DNA of 64,000 bases, taken from Marinimicrococcus sp033875255. Lineage in GTDB: Bacteria; Pseudomonadota; Alphaproteobacteria; Geminicoccales; Geminicoccaceae. The notes under the pieces were generated by a model, which was not told the origin of the DNA, ran no database searches, and saw only the letters and a program-made list of their open reading frames with translations. The position numbers and the translations under genes were made by a program. Location of the stretch: contig JAWZSN010000023.1 in NCBI GenBank assembly GCA_033875255.1, positions 24,708-88,707 on the forward strand, read 5' to 3'. Numbering within the stretch: position 1 is the first letter of the stretch; each line of letters begins with the position of its first letter. Positions 8,287-16,185 of this stretch are shown here, in pieces.

Positions 8287-8992
8287 GGCATTCTGCTGGG
8301 GTGGGACTGCGCCGTCGCAGCGGCGTGGCAGCGCGCCTGCTCCACCACCCGCGAGGATGGCACGGGAGGGGTTAACGAAGGGCGGGCCGGTGCCGGGTTT
8401 GTGGGGTGAGCTTCATGGCCTGTCTGCCAGGCACCGCCGCCAACCCCCGAAGACAAAAAAGACAGCCGCGCGCAGCGCCTTGGTCGGCTCCGTCGGCGGA
8501 GACCGGCTTCGGCGCTTGTCCGTTGAGCGGATCTTCATCTCTTCCGGCAATCCTGCTGGGGTGGGACTCCGCCGCCGCATCGACGTGGGGCGCGCCTGCT
8601 CCACCACCCGCGAGGATGGCACCGGAAGGGTTAACGAAGTGTGGGCCGGTGCCGGGTCGGTGGGGTGAGCTTCATGGCCTGCGTGCCGGGCGCCGCCGCC
8701 AACCCCGGAAAATGAGAAAACCAGCCGCGCGCAGCGCCTTGGTCGGCTCCGTCGGCGGAGACCGGCTTCGGCGCTTGTCCGTTGAGCGGATCTTCATCTC
8801 TTCCGGCAATCCTGCTGGGGTGAGACTCCGCCGCCGCATCGACGTGACGGCGCGCCGGTTCCATCATCCGTGAGAATGGGACGGGAGGGGTTAACGAAGG
8901 GTGGGCCGGTGCCGGGTCTGTGGGGTGAGCTTCATGGCCTGCCTGCCAGGCGCCGCCGCCAACCCCGGAAGATAAAGAGAGCCAGCTGCGCG
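8287..8992 (+). repeat. 259-bp tandem repeat, about 2.7 copies
   Basis: Unit starts are at 8287, 8546 and 8805, giving a period of exactly 259 bp. Each begins GGCAATCCTGCTGGGGTG or a near variant and contains the blocks GGTTAACGAAG, GTGGGGTGAGCTTCATGGCC and an 18-bp motif identical to the inverted motif of 8241-8258. The last 80 or so bases of units 1 and 2 are identical, pointing to recent duplication. The third unit is diverged and ends near 8992. A related single copy lies at about 53350-53545. Short open frames run through the units on both strands but look like by-products of GC content. Between 8993 and 9114 I see nothing. Confidence 0.85.
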
Positions 8993-9114
8993 CGGCGTCT
9001 CGCATGGCACCGCCGGCGGGGGCCTGCGCCGCCCGCTCACATCGTCGGCCGCGTCCGCGGGGCAGCTTGCGGCGATTGGCTGCGGCAGGCGGTTCCGGCA
9101 GAGCGGCGGTCCCT

Positions 9115-10128
9115 TTAGCCCAGGGCAGCGAGGGCGGCGTGCAGATAGACCCGGCTGCGGGTGCGCCAGTGGCCGGGGCCGTGGCGGCCCGGCTCGCTGA
9201 TGTGCCAGGCCATGAGCTTGGCGCGCAGCGTTGCCCGCCGGGCGCGGTAGAAGGCGAGGAGGGTGGCGGGCGCGGGGTCGCCGGTGATCTCCCGGTAGAC
9301 GGCGAGGAACGCCGGCCCCACGGTGGTGCCGCCCAGCAGGTCGGTTTCGAGGCCCAGGAAGGCCAGCTCATCGAGCGGGTCGAGCAGGCGCAGCGCTTCG
9401 TCGAACTCGAGGCAGTCGATGATCGCCGGCGGCTCGCCCAGCCAGACATGCTCGGGCCGCAGGTCGCCGTGACCTTCGACGATGCGGCCGCCGGCCGCCC
9501 GCTCGAGGAGCAGCGGCGCCAGGGAAGCGAGCGCTTGCTCCAGTCGCCGGGCGAGCAGCGCCACGTCGTCGGCCGGCAGATCCGGGACGGCGGCGGCGAG
9601 TGAGGCCAGGGTGTCGCGGGTGCGGCGGCGCAGGTCGTCGAGCGATTCTTCCGGCGTCAGCAAGGAGGGCGGAGCCGAGCGGTAGAAGCCGGCCAGCAGA
9701 CGCGCGGCGCTGCGCAACGCAGCCTCGGGGACACTCCCTCTGGCGATCAGCCGGTCGAGAAACAGCATGGCGTCGAGCCGGCGCATCTGCACGAGCCAGT
9801 CGACCGGCTCGCCGTCGCCGCCGAGCCGCAGCCGGCCGTCCGTGCGGCGTATCAGCGGCACGACGCCCAGATAGACGTCCGGGGCGAGGCGGCGGTTCAA
9901 GCGCAGCTCCGCCTCGCAGTCGCGCCGGCGAAGCTCGATCGTGCTGAAATCGAGGAAAGGATAGCGCACCGGGCGCTTGAGCTTCCAGGCGTGCGCGCCG
10001 GCGAGGAACACCCAGGCCATGTGGGTGTCCAGCCGCTGCACCGAGGTGGGGCGATCGGGGTAGCTTGCAGGATCGCCCAGGAAGGCGAGCCTTTCCTCGG
10101 TGCCGTCGCCGGCGGCTGGCATAGCCAT
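9115..10128 (-). CDS. Aminoglycoside phosphotransferase-like protein (COG2187 N-terminal type)
   Basis: This 337-residue protein matches the N-terminal half of the COG2187 family: FLGDPASYPDRPTSVQRLDTH, the lysine-bearing segment AHAWKLKRPVRYPFLDFST, the kinase catalytic-loop equivalent VEGHGDLRPEHVWL, and the metal-site region IIDCLEFDEALRLLDPLDEL. Many relatives continue into a gluconate-kinase-like P-loop domain. Here the protein stops before that domain and the gene ends next to the tandem repeat region. The substrate is unknown. Despite the fold name there is no reason to call it an antibiotic resistance enzyme. It is divergent from the hydrolase gene at 10253. Confidence 0.8.
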   Translation of the reverse strand: MAMPAAGDGTEERLAFLGDPASYPDRPTSVQRLDTHMAWVFLAGAHAWKLKRPVRYPFLDFSTIELRRRDCEAELRLNRRLAPDVYLGVVPLIRRTDGRLRLGGDGEPVDWLVQMRRLDAMLFLDRLIARGSVPEAALRSAARLLAGFYRSAPPSLLTPEESLDDLRRRTRDTLASLAAAVPDLPADDVALLARRLEQALASLAPLLLERAAGGRIVEGHGDLRPEHVWLGEPPAIIDCLEFDEALRLLDPLDELAFLGLETDLLGGTTVGPAFLAVYREITGDPAPATLLAFYRARRATLRAKLMAWHISEPGRHGPGHWRTRSRVYLHAALAALG

Positions 10129-10252
10129 CTAGGCCTCATCGCAAAGCGTAAAGTTCACCGCCGATGCGATCTTGAGGTTATGCACGGGCGCATCAGGGGG
10201 TAGAGTGAAGGATGGTGCAGCCTATCACCATTGCACCCGGTCGGGAGGCAGG

Positions 10253-10918
10253 ATGGAGTGCCGCACGCTCCACGCACGTATCGAGCCGCTAGGCCTCGAG
10301 GGAATGCTTGCCCTCCCGCCGCAGCCGGCGGGCGTCGTGCTGTTCGCCCATGGCAGCGGCAGCAGCCGCTTAAGCCCGCGCAACCGCCACGTCGCGGAGA
10401 CGCTGCAGCAGGCGGGCCTCGCCACGCTGCTGTTCGACCTGCTGCGCGCGGAGGAGGCTGGCGATCGGCGGCTGATCTTCGATATCCCGCGGTTGACCAC
10501 CCGCCTGCGCGAGGCGGTCGCCTGGGTGGAGGCTTGCGAGGCGGCCCGCGACCTTCCGCTGGGTTTCTTCGGCTCCAGCACCGGAGCCGCCGCCGCCCTT
10601 CTCGCTGCCGCGGAACCATCCTCGGGCATCGCTGCCGTGGTGTCGCGCGGCGGGCGCGTGGATCTCGCGGGCGAGGCGCTGGCCCGGGTTCGAGCACCGA
10701 CGCTGCTGATCGTGGGCGCGCTCGACGAGGAGGTCCTCGAGCTCAATCGTGTCGCGCTCGCGATGCTGGCCTGCCCGGCACGGCTGGCGATCGTCCCCGG
10801 CGCCAGCCATCTGTTCGAGGAGCCGGGCACGCTGGAGCAGGTCGCCGCCATGGCTGCCGCCTGGTTCCGTACGCAGTTCGGCCAAGCCCCAAGCCCGGAG
10901 ATCCACCATGTTTGCTGA
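10253..10918 (+). CDS. Dienelactone hydrolase-like alpha/beta hydrolase
   Basis: This 221-residue alpha/beta hydrolase has a recognisable catalytic triad: nucleophile S109 in GSSTG, acid D158 in GALDEE, and H186 in GASHLF. The oxyanion region is FAHGSGSS. The start ATG at 10253 (MECRTLHARIEPLG) has GGGAGGCAGG directly upstream; longer in-frame starts lack a ribosome site. The stop is 11 nt inside the phosphoribosyltransferase gene, so the two are coupled. In many bacteria these two activities sit in one polypeptide of COG1926 type. The substrate is unknown. Confidence 0.85.
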   Translation: MECRTLHARIEPLGLEGMLALPPQPAGVVLFAHGSGSSRLSPRNRHVAETLQQAGLATLLFDLLRAEEAGDRRLIFDIPRLTTRLREAVAWVEACEAARDLPLGFFGSSTGAAAALLAAAEPSSGIAAVVSRGGRVDLAGEALARVRAPTLLIVGALDEEVLELNRVALAMLACPARLAIVPGASHLFEEPGTLEQVAAMAAAWFRTQFGQAPSPEIHHVC

Positions 10919-11585
10919 CCGCAGGGCGGCCGGCCGCGCGCTCGCGGTGCGGCTGGAGCATTTGCGCGATCAGGATGTCGTCGTCCTCGCCTTGCCGCGC
11001 GGCGGCGTACCGGTCGGCTACGAGGTCGCCAAGGCGCTCGACGCGCCGCTCGACGTGCTGCTGGTCCGCAAGATCGGCACGCCGCTGCAGCCCGAGCTGG
11101 CGGCCGGTGCGGTGGTCAATGGGGCCCATCCGGTGGTGGTTCTCAACGAGGACGTGGTGCAGGCCTACGCCATCGACGACGACTACCTTCAGGCCGAGGT
11201 GGAGCGCCAGGCCGAGGAGATCGAGCGGCGCCGGCGACGCTACTGCGCCGGCCATCCGCCGGTCGACGTGACCGGGCGCGTGGCCGTCGTCATCGACGAC
11301 GGGATCGCCACCGGGGCTACCGTGCGCGCGGCGCTGCAGGCGGTGCACCGGCTGGGCCCCCGCCGGCTGATCCTCGCGGCACCCGTGGCACCGCCCGAGA
11401 GCGTCCGCCGGCTGCGCCGCGAGGCGGACGAGGTTGTGGTGTTGGAGACGCCCGCCGCGTTCGCCGCCATCGGCCAGTTCTACAGGGATTTTCACCAACT
11501 CGAGGACATCGAGGTGATCGAGCTGCTCGACGACCGCGCCCGCGAGCTGGCGCCGCGCGGCGGTCAGCCCGCCGCACCCGCCTGA
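10908..11585 (+). CDS. Phosphoribosyltransferase family protein (COG1926-like)
   Basis: This is a 225-residue type I phosphoribosyltransferase domain. The PRPP-binding loop is VAVVIDDGIATGATV at about residues 125-139, and the N-terminal VVVLALPRGGVPVGYEVAKAL is typical of the COG1926 group found in stress gene islands. The start at 10908 (MFADRRAAGRALAV) overlaps the upstream hydrolase by 11 nt. The nucleobase substrate, if any, is unknown. The family often co-occurs with hydrolases, CBS proteins and Hsp20, and a CBS gene lies 0.6 kb away. Confidence 0.88.
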   Translation: MFADRRAAGRALAVRLEHLRDQDVVVLALPRGGVPVGYEVAKALDAPLDVLLVRKIGTPLQPELAAGAVVNGAHPVVVLNEDVVQAYAIDDDYLQAEVERQAEEIERRRRRYCAGHPPVDVTGRVAVVIDDGIATGATVRAALQAVHRLGPRRLILAAPVAPPESVRRLRREADEVVVLETPAAFAAIGQFYRDFHQLEDIEVIELLDDRARELAPRGGQPAAPA

Positions 11586-11615
11586 CGCGAGCCCAGCCTT
11601 TCGGGGGATCTCCGC

Positions 11616-12143
11616 ATGCCTTTTCTTACGCTCACCCTCATCGGCGAGGACCGGCCCGGCCTCGTGGAGCTGCTCTCCGAGCGTATCGCCGGTGGCGGTG
11701 GCAACTGGCTCGAGAGCCGGATGGCCCGGCTCGGTGGGCGATTTGCGGGGGTTCTTCTCGTGGAGGTGCCCGCCGAGGGCGTCGTGGGGCTGGGCGACGC
11801 GCTGCGCAAGCTCGAGGGCCAGGGCCTGCGGGTGACGGTCGAGGAGGGTGGGGGCGAGCCGGCGCCGGCGCCGCTGCGCACGCTGGAGCTGGCCCTGGTG
11901 GGGCACGACCGGCCGGGCATCGTCCGCGACGTGGCGCGGGTGCTTGCGGCCCGGCAGGTGGGGATCGAGGAGCTGGAGACCGGTGTGGAGAGCGGCTCGT
12001 TCTCGGGCGAGGCGCTGTTTCGTGCGCGGGCGAGGCTCACTCTGCCGGCCGGCCTCTCGCCGGAGGAGCTGCGGATGGCGCTCGAGACGCTCGCCAACGA
12101 GCTGATGGCCGATCTCACGCTGCAGGAGCCGCCGGCAGCGTGA
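11616..12143 (+). CDS. Two-ACT-domain protein, GcvR-like
   Basis: This 175-residue protein is built from two ACT domains. The first begins MPFLTLTLIGEDRPGLVELLSERI and the second LELALVGHDRPGIVRDVARVL; the two D-R-P-G motifs mark the ligand-binding loops. The architecture is that of the glycine cleavage regulator GcvR and related small amino-acid sensors. No gcv gene is nearby, so a role in glycine regulation is only a possibility. TTTCGGGGGATCTCCGC gives a fair ribosome site. It is convergent with the CBS gene, 12 bp between stops. Confidence 0.82.
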   Translation: MPFLTLTLIGEDRPGLVELLSERIAGGGGNWLESRMARLGGRFAGVLLVEVPAEGVVGLGDALRKLEGQGLRVTVEEGGGEPAPAPLRTLELALVGHDRPGIVRDVARVLAARQVGIEELETGVESGSFSGEALFRARARLTLPAGLSPEELRMALETLANELMADLTLQEPPAA

Positions 12144-12155
12144 GACGGCGCCGGC

Positions 12156-12593
12156 TCAGCGCGAGCCGGTGATGTATTCCCGCATCGCATCGGCCTCGAG
12201 CTGGATCTCGTCGAGGCGGTGCTTCACGAGATCGCCGATACTGACGATGCCGCAGAGCATGCCGGCGCCGTCCACCACCGGGATGTGGCGAATGCGCCGC
12301 TCGGTCATGACCGCCATGATGGCGGTCACCGGGTCGCTCGGCGAGCAGGTCACCACCTCGTGGGTCATCATCTCGCGGAGCGGCCGCTCGAGGACGCGCA
12401 CGCCCTGGTCGACGAGAATGTTCATGATGCCGCGGTCGGAGACGATCCCCTCGATGGCGCGGCCGTCCGTGGACACCACGAGGGCGCTGATCCGGAGCTT
12501 TCGCAGGCTGCGCAGCGCGTCGCCCACCGTCTGCTCGCCGCGGATCGTGCGGACCTCGGATCCCTTGCGCGCGAGGATCGTCTCGATGTCCAT
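12156..12593 (-). CDS. CBS domain protein
   Basis: This 145-residue protein consists of a CBS pair (Bateman module): first repeat VGDALRSLRKLRISALVVSTDGRAIEGIVSDRGIM split across two strands and helices, second MMTHEVVTCSPSDPVTAIMAV and RIRHIPVVDGAGMLCGIVS. Such stand-alone modules bind adenine nucleotides and often act as energy-state sensors. The start at 12593 (MDIETILARKG) is preceded by a good Shine-Dalgarno GAGGGAGG. A longer in-frame start adds 18 unlikely residues. Confidence 0.9.
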   Translation of the reverse strand: MDIETILARKGSEVRTIRGEQTVGDALRSLRKLRISALVVSTDGRAIEGIVSDRGIMNILVDQGVRVLERPLREMMTHEVVTCSPSDPVTAIMAVMTERRIRHIPVVDGAGMLCGIVSIGDLVKHRLDEIQLEADAMREYITGSR

Positions 12594-12698
12594 CACCGCC
12601 TCCCTCGTTGGGCACTGCCGGCGGCCGCGCGAGGGCGGAGCCGGCAATCTGGAGGGTGCCCGCGGGACAGCGCCGGGTCAACCGCCCTGCGCTGCCAC

Positions 12699-14216
12699 TC
12701 AGCCCGTGAACGTGGTCTTGTAGCTCTCGCGCAGGACGTTCTTTTGCACCTTGCCCATGGTGTTGCGGGGCAGGGCGTCGACGAAGAACACCTTCTTGGG
12801 CTGCTTGAACTTGGCGAGCCTTCCGGCGAGCGGGCCGGTGATGTCGGCCTCGGCGGGCTTTGCGCCCGGCTCGGGCACCACCACCGCCACCACGCCCTCG
12901 CCGAAGTCGGGATGCGGCACGCCGATCACCGCCGACTCCACGACACCCGGCAGGCCGTCGATCTCGCTCTCCACCTCCTTGGGGTAGACGTTGAAGCCGC
13001 CGGAGATGATGAGATCCTTGCCGCGCCCCACGATGTGGACATAGCCGCGCTCGTCCACCATGCCGAGATCGCCGGTGATGAAGAACCCGTCCACCCGGAA
13101 CTCGGCCATGGTCTTCTCGGGATTGCGCCAGTAGCCCTTGAAGACGTTGGGGCCCTTGACCTCGAGGACGCCGATCTCGCCCTGCGCCAGGTGCTTGCCG
13201 GTCTCGGGATCGGCCACGCGCAGCTCCACCCCCGGCAGCGGGAAGCCCACCGTGCCCGGCCGGCGCTCTCCGTCATGGGGGTTGGAGGTGTTCATGTTGG
13301 TCTCGGTCATGCCGTAGCGCTCGAGGATGGCGTGGCCGGTGCGCTCCTCGAACTGCCGGTGCGTCTCGGCGAGCAGCGGTGCCGAGCCCGAGACGAACAG
13401 GCGCATGCGGGCACAGGCCTCGCGGGTCAGGCGCGGGTCGGCCAGCATGCGGGTATAGAAGGTGGGCACGCCCATCATCGCGGTCGCCCGCGGCAGCATG
13501 GCGAACACCGAATCGGGGTCGAACCTCGGCAGGAACAGCATCGAGGCGCCCGCCGAGATGATCGTGTTGGTGGCCGTGAACAGGCCGTGCGTGTGGTAGA
13601 TCGGCAGGGCGTGGAGCAGCCGGTCCTCGGCGGTGAACCGCCAGTAGCCGGCCAGCACCTCGGCATTGGAGGCGAGATTGCCGGCGCTGAGCATCGCTCC
13701 CTTGGAGCGGCCGGTGGTGCCCGAGGTGTAGAGGATCGCCGCCAGATCCTCGCGGCTGCGCTCGGGCTCCGCGAACTCGGCCGGGGACGCCGCGATGGCC
13801 TCGGCCATGCTGCCCTCGCCGTCCTGGCCCAGGGTCAGAACCTCGGCACCGATCTTCCCGGCCAGCGGCTCGATGGCCTCCCGCTCGGCCGGGCGGCAGA
13901 CCACCACGCGCGGCTCCGCGTCGCCCAGGAAATACTCCATCTCGGCGGGGGTGTAGGCGGTGTTGAGCGGCAGGTAGACGGCACCCGCGCGCACCGTGCC
14001 CAGATAGAGAAAGAGGTTCTCGGGGCTCTTCTCGACATGGACAGCCACCCGGTCGCCGGGCTGCACGCCGCGGGCCGCCAGCGCGTTGGCGACCTTGCCG
14101 GAGAGCTCCACCAGGTCGGCGTAGGTGAAGACGCGTCCGTCGCCGCTCTCGAGGAACGTGCGGGTCAGATCCGCGGGGAAGCGCTGGCGGAGGATCGAAA
14201 AGAGCGTCTCGGTCAT
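12699..14216 (-). CDS. matB: Malonyl-CoA synthetase-like acyl-CoA ligase
   Basis: This 505-residue ANL-superfamily enzyme has the length and motifs of MatB, which activates malonate (or methylmalonate) to the CoA thioester with ATP. The phosphate-binding loop is YTSGTTGRSKGAM, the A5-like motif LERYGMTETNMNTSN, the hinge region GRGKDLIISGGFNVYP, and the C-terminal catalytic lysine lies in LPRNTMGKVQK. The start at 14216 (MTETLFSILRQRF) is chosen because upstream in-frame sequence is low-complexity. It lies downstream of a TRAP transporter on the same strand, as in malonate (mat) loci. No malonyl-CoA decarboxylase (MatA) is present, so substrate assignment is by similarity and context. Confidence 0.82.
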   Translation of the reverse strand: MTETLFSILRQRFPADLTRTFLESGDGRVFTYADLVELSGKVANALAARGVQPGDRVAVHVEKSPENLFLYLGTVRAGAVYLPLNTAYTPAEMEYFLGDAEPRVVVCRPAEREAIEPLAGKIGAEVLTLGQDGEGSMAEAIAASPAEFAEPERSREDLAAILYTSGTTGRSKGAMLSAGNLASNAEVLAGYWRFTAEDRLLHALPIYHTHGLFTATNTIISAGASMLFLPRFDPDSVFAMLPRATAMMGVPTFYTRMLADPRLTREACARMRLFVSGSAPLLAETHRQFEERTGHAILERYGMTETNMNTSNPHDGERRPGTVGFPLPGVELRVADPETGKHLAQGEIGVLEVKGPNVFKGYWRNPEKTMAEFRVDGFFITGDLGMVDERGYVHIVGRGKDLIISGGFNVYPKEVESEIDGLPGVVESAVIGVPHPDFGEGVVAVVVPEPGAKPAEADITGPLAGRLAKFKQPKKVFFVDALPRNTMGKVQKNVLRESYKTTFTG

Positions 14217-14316
14217 TGCGGATGGGGCCCGTTCAAGCTGAGGCGGTGCCGGAGGGCAGGCTGCAACGACCGGCATACAACCGGCCGATGGCCTTGCGCA
14301 ACTCGCGCTGCCCGGC

Positions 14317-15615
14317 TCACAGGAGAACCAGCGCCAGGCCCGGGAACAGCAGGACCAGCAGCAGCACGACGAGCTGCAGTCCCACGAACGGCCCGAAGGA
14401 GCGGTAGATGTCCACCAGCGTGATGTGCGGCGGCGCCACGCTCTTGAGGTAGAAGGCGGCGGGGCCGAAGGGCGGCGAGAGGAAGGAGACCTGCATGTTG
14501 ATGCAGAACAGCACGCCGAACCAGATCGGATCGTAGCCCAGCGCCTTGATGATCGGCACGAACACCGGCATGCACAGCAGCACGATGCCGATCCAGTCCA
14601 TGAACATGCCGAGCACCAGGAAGACCAGCATCATCAGGGCGATGATGGCGAGCGGCGGCACGTCGAGGCCGGTGATGAGCTGGGAGGCGTAGGCGGGCCC
14701 GCCGGCGAGGCTGTAGGCGCCGATCAGCGCGGAGGCGCCGAAGGTCACCCACAAAAGCGTGCCCACCGAGCGGAAGGTCTGGGTCAGCGCCTCGATGAAC
14801 ATGGCCAGCGTGAGCTCGCGGCGCAGGGCCACGATCAGCAGCGTGCCCACCACGCCCATGCCGGCCGCCTCGGTGATCGAGGTGACGCCGCCATAGATCG
14901 AGCCCAGCACCACGGTCGCCAGCAGGATCGGGGGCACAATGCCGCCGCTGTGCCGCAGGCGCTCGACCAGACCCATCTCGGCCAGGTCCAGCTCGCGCGG
15001 CGCCAGCGAGGGATCGATGCGGCAGCGGATCATGATGTAGGCGATGTAGAGCCCGCCCATCATCAGCCCCGGGATCACCGCCGCCACGAACAGGCCGCTG
15101 ATCGAGACCTCGGCCACCAGGCCGTAGACGATCAGCACGATCGAGGGCGGGATCATCGTGCCAAGCGAGCCGCCGGCGCAGATCGTGCCCATCGCGAGGT
15201 TCTGGTTGTAGCCCAGCCGCAGCATCTGCGGTAGCGCCACCAGGCCCAAGAGCACGATCTCGCCGCCGATAATGCCCGACATGGCCGCCATCAGGATGGC
15301 CATGACGGTGGTCACCACCGCCACGCCGCCGGTGATGCGGCCGGTCCATACCTTGAGCGCGTCGTACATGTCGCGCGCGATTCCGCTGCGCTCCATGAGC
15401 GAGGCCATGAGGATGAACATCGGCACCGACACCAGCACATATTCGGTGGTCAGCGAGTAGATGCGCTGCATCAGGATGCCGAGGCCGGGAATGCCGAAGT
15501 TCAGGTAGGCCAGCGCCACGCCGAGGGTCCCGGTGGCGAAGGCCATCGGCACGCCGCAGGCGAGCAGGAACAGCAGCCCCGCCAGCAGCAGGACCGAGAT
15601 GAGCTCGATACCCAT
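14317..15615 (-). CDS. dctM: TRAP transporter large permease (DctM type)
   Basis: This 432-residue membrane protein has about 12 hydrophobic segments and is the ion-coupled translocation subunit of a TRAP dicarboxylate transporter. Family landmarks are the N-terminal VPMAFATGTLGVALAYL, GTICAGGSLGTMIPPSI and the C-terminal NMQVSFLSPPFGPAAFYLKS. The start at 15615 (MGIELISVLLLAG) lies 8 nt after the dctQ stop. It forms an operon with dctQ and dctP, with the acyl-CoA ligase downstream, which points to malonate or a related dicarboxylate as substrate (inference). Confidence 0.94.
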   Translation of the reverse strand: MGIELISVLLLAGLLFLLACGVPMAFATGTLGVALAYLNFGIPGLGILMQRIYSLTTEYVLVSVPMFILMASLMERSGIARDMYDALKVWTGRITGGVAVVTTVMAILMAAMSGIIGGEIVLLGLVALPQMLRLGYNQNLAMGTICAGGSLGTMIPPSIVLIVYGLVAEVSISGLFVAAVIPGLMMGGLYIAYIMIRCRIDPSLAPRELDLAEMGLVERLRHSGGIVPPILLATVVLGSIYGGVTSITEAAGMGVVGTLLIVALRRELTLAMFIEALTQTFRSVGTLLWVTFGASALIGAYSLAGGPAYASQLITGLDVPPLAIIALMMLVFLVLGMFMDWIGIVLLCMPVFVPIIKALGYDPIWFGVLFCINMQVSFLSPPFGPAAFYLKSVAPPHITLVDIYRSFGPFVGLQLVVLLLVLLFPGLALVLL

Positions 15616-15623
15616 GGGCTGGC

Positions 15624-16136
15624 TCAGGCCTCCCGTCGCTTGAGGACGTCGACGACGAAGTTGTTGATCGCCTGGACGGCGATCAGCACGGCCACCACCA
15701 GGATCAGCGGCTTCATCACCGCCGGGATGGGCGGGTTCCACACCGTGCCGTAGCGCTCCCAGCTGAGGAGCGCGCGGGAGGCCGATTTATAGCCGCCCAC
15801 GGTGATGCCGAGGCAAAAGACGAGGACGCAGGCCAGGCCCACCAGGTCGAGCACCCGGCGCAGCCGCGGCGGCGCCAGATCGTAGATCGGCGTGATGGCG
15901 ATGTGCTCGCGCCGCTGCATGGTGAAGAGACCGGCGAACAGATAGCCGACGCCGCCCATGAACATCGACAGCTCGTTGGCCCAGTAGGTCGGCGCATTGA
16001 AGAGATAGCGGACGATCACCTCGTAGAAGATCGCGCAGACGATGATGGCGAAAAGCCACATCGTGAGGCGCGCCACGAGGATGCTGAAGCGATCGACGAA
16101 GGTCCGCTCGTCGGCCGCGGGAGCCTGGTGTTCCAT
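15624..16136 (-). CDS. dctQ: TRAP transporter small permease (DctQ type)
   Basis: This 170-residue protein has four predicted membrane helices and is the small membrane subunit that pairs with DctM. The family pattern is visible in MWLFAIIVCAIFYEVIVRYLF, broken here for length into MWLFAIIVCAIF and EVIVRYLFNAPTYWANELS, and in the C-terminal helix before VVDVLKRREA. It sits between dctP and dctM. The dctP-dctQ gap of 49 nt carries a strong stem-loop. Confidence 0.92.
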   Translation of the reverse strand: MEHQAPAADERTFVDRFSILVARLTMWLFAIIVCAIFYEVIVRYLFNAPTYWANELSMFMGGVGYLFAGLFTMQRREHIAITPIYDLAPPRLRRVLDLVGLACVLVFCLGITVGGYKSASRALLSWERYGTVWNPPIPAVMKPLILVVAVLIAVQAINNFVVDVLKRREA

Positions 16137-16153
16137 GCGCGCTCCGCAAGGCT

Positions 16154-16176
16154 GCCGGCGCCGCAGCGGCGCCGGC
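16154..16176 (-). promoter_or_regulatory. Intercistronic stem-loop between dctP and dctQ
   Basis: A perfect 9-bp GC-only inverted repeat, GCCGGCGCC (16154-16162) and GGCGCCGGC (16168-16176), with a 5-nt loop lies in the gap after dctP. There is no T-tract. Such structures after binding-protein genes usually protect the upstream mRNA or attenuate downstream expression, so the periplasmic protein is made in excess over the permeases. That role is inferred. Confidence 0.55.
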
Positions 16177-16185
16177 GTCGAGGGC

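Noticed and set aside
8287..8992. CRISPR array
   Set aside because: Units are 259 bp with no short direct repeat and unique spacer pattern, and no cas gene is near.
8258..9118. Overlapping small open frames inside the 259-bp repeats on both strands
   Set aside because: Codons repeat with the DNA unit, frames differ between units (259 is not a multiple of 3), and no ribosome sites are present.
12219..14423. Long plus-strand open frame antisense to the CBS and matB genes
   Set aside because: His/Arg/Gly-rich antisense frame typical of GC-rich genes; the minus-strand proteins are clear families.
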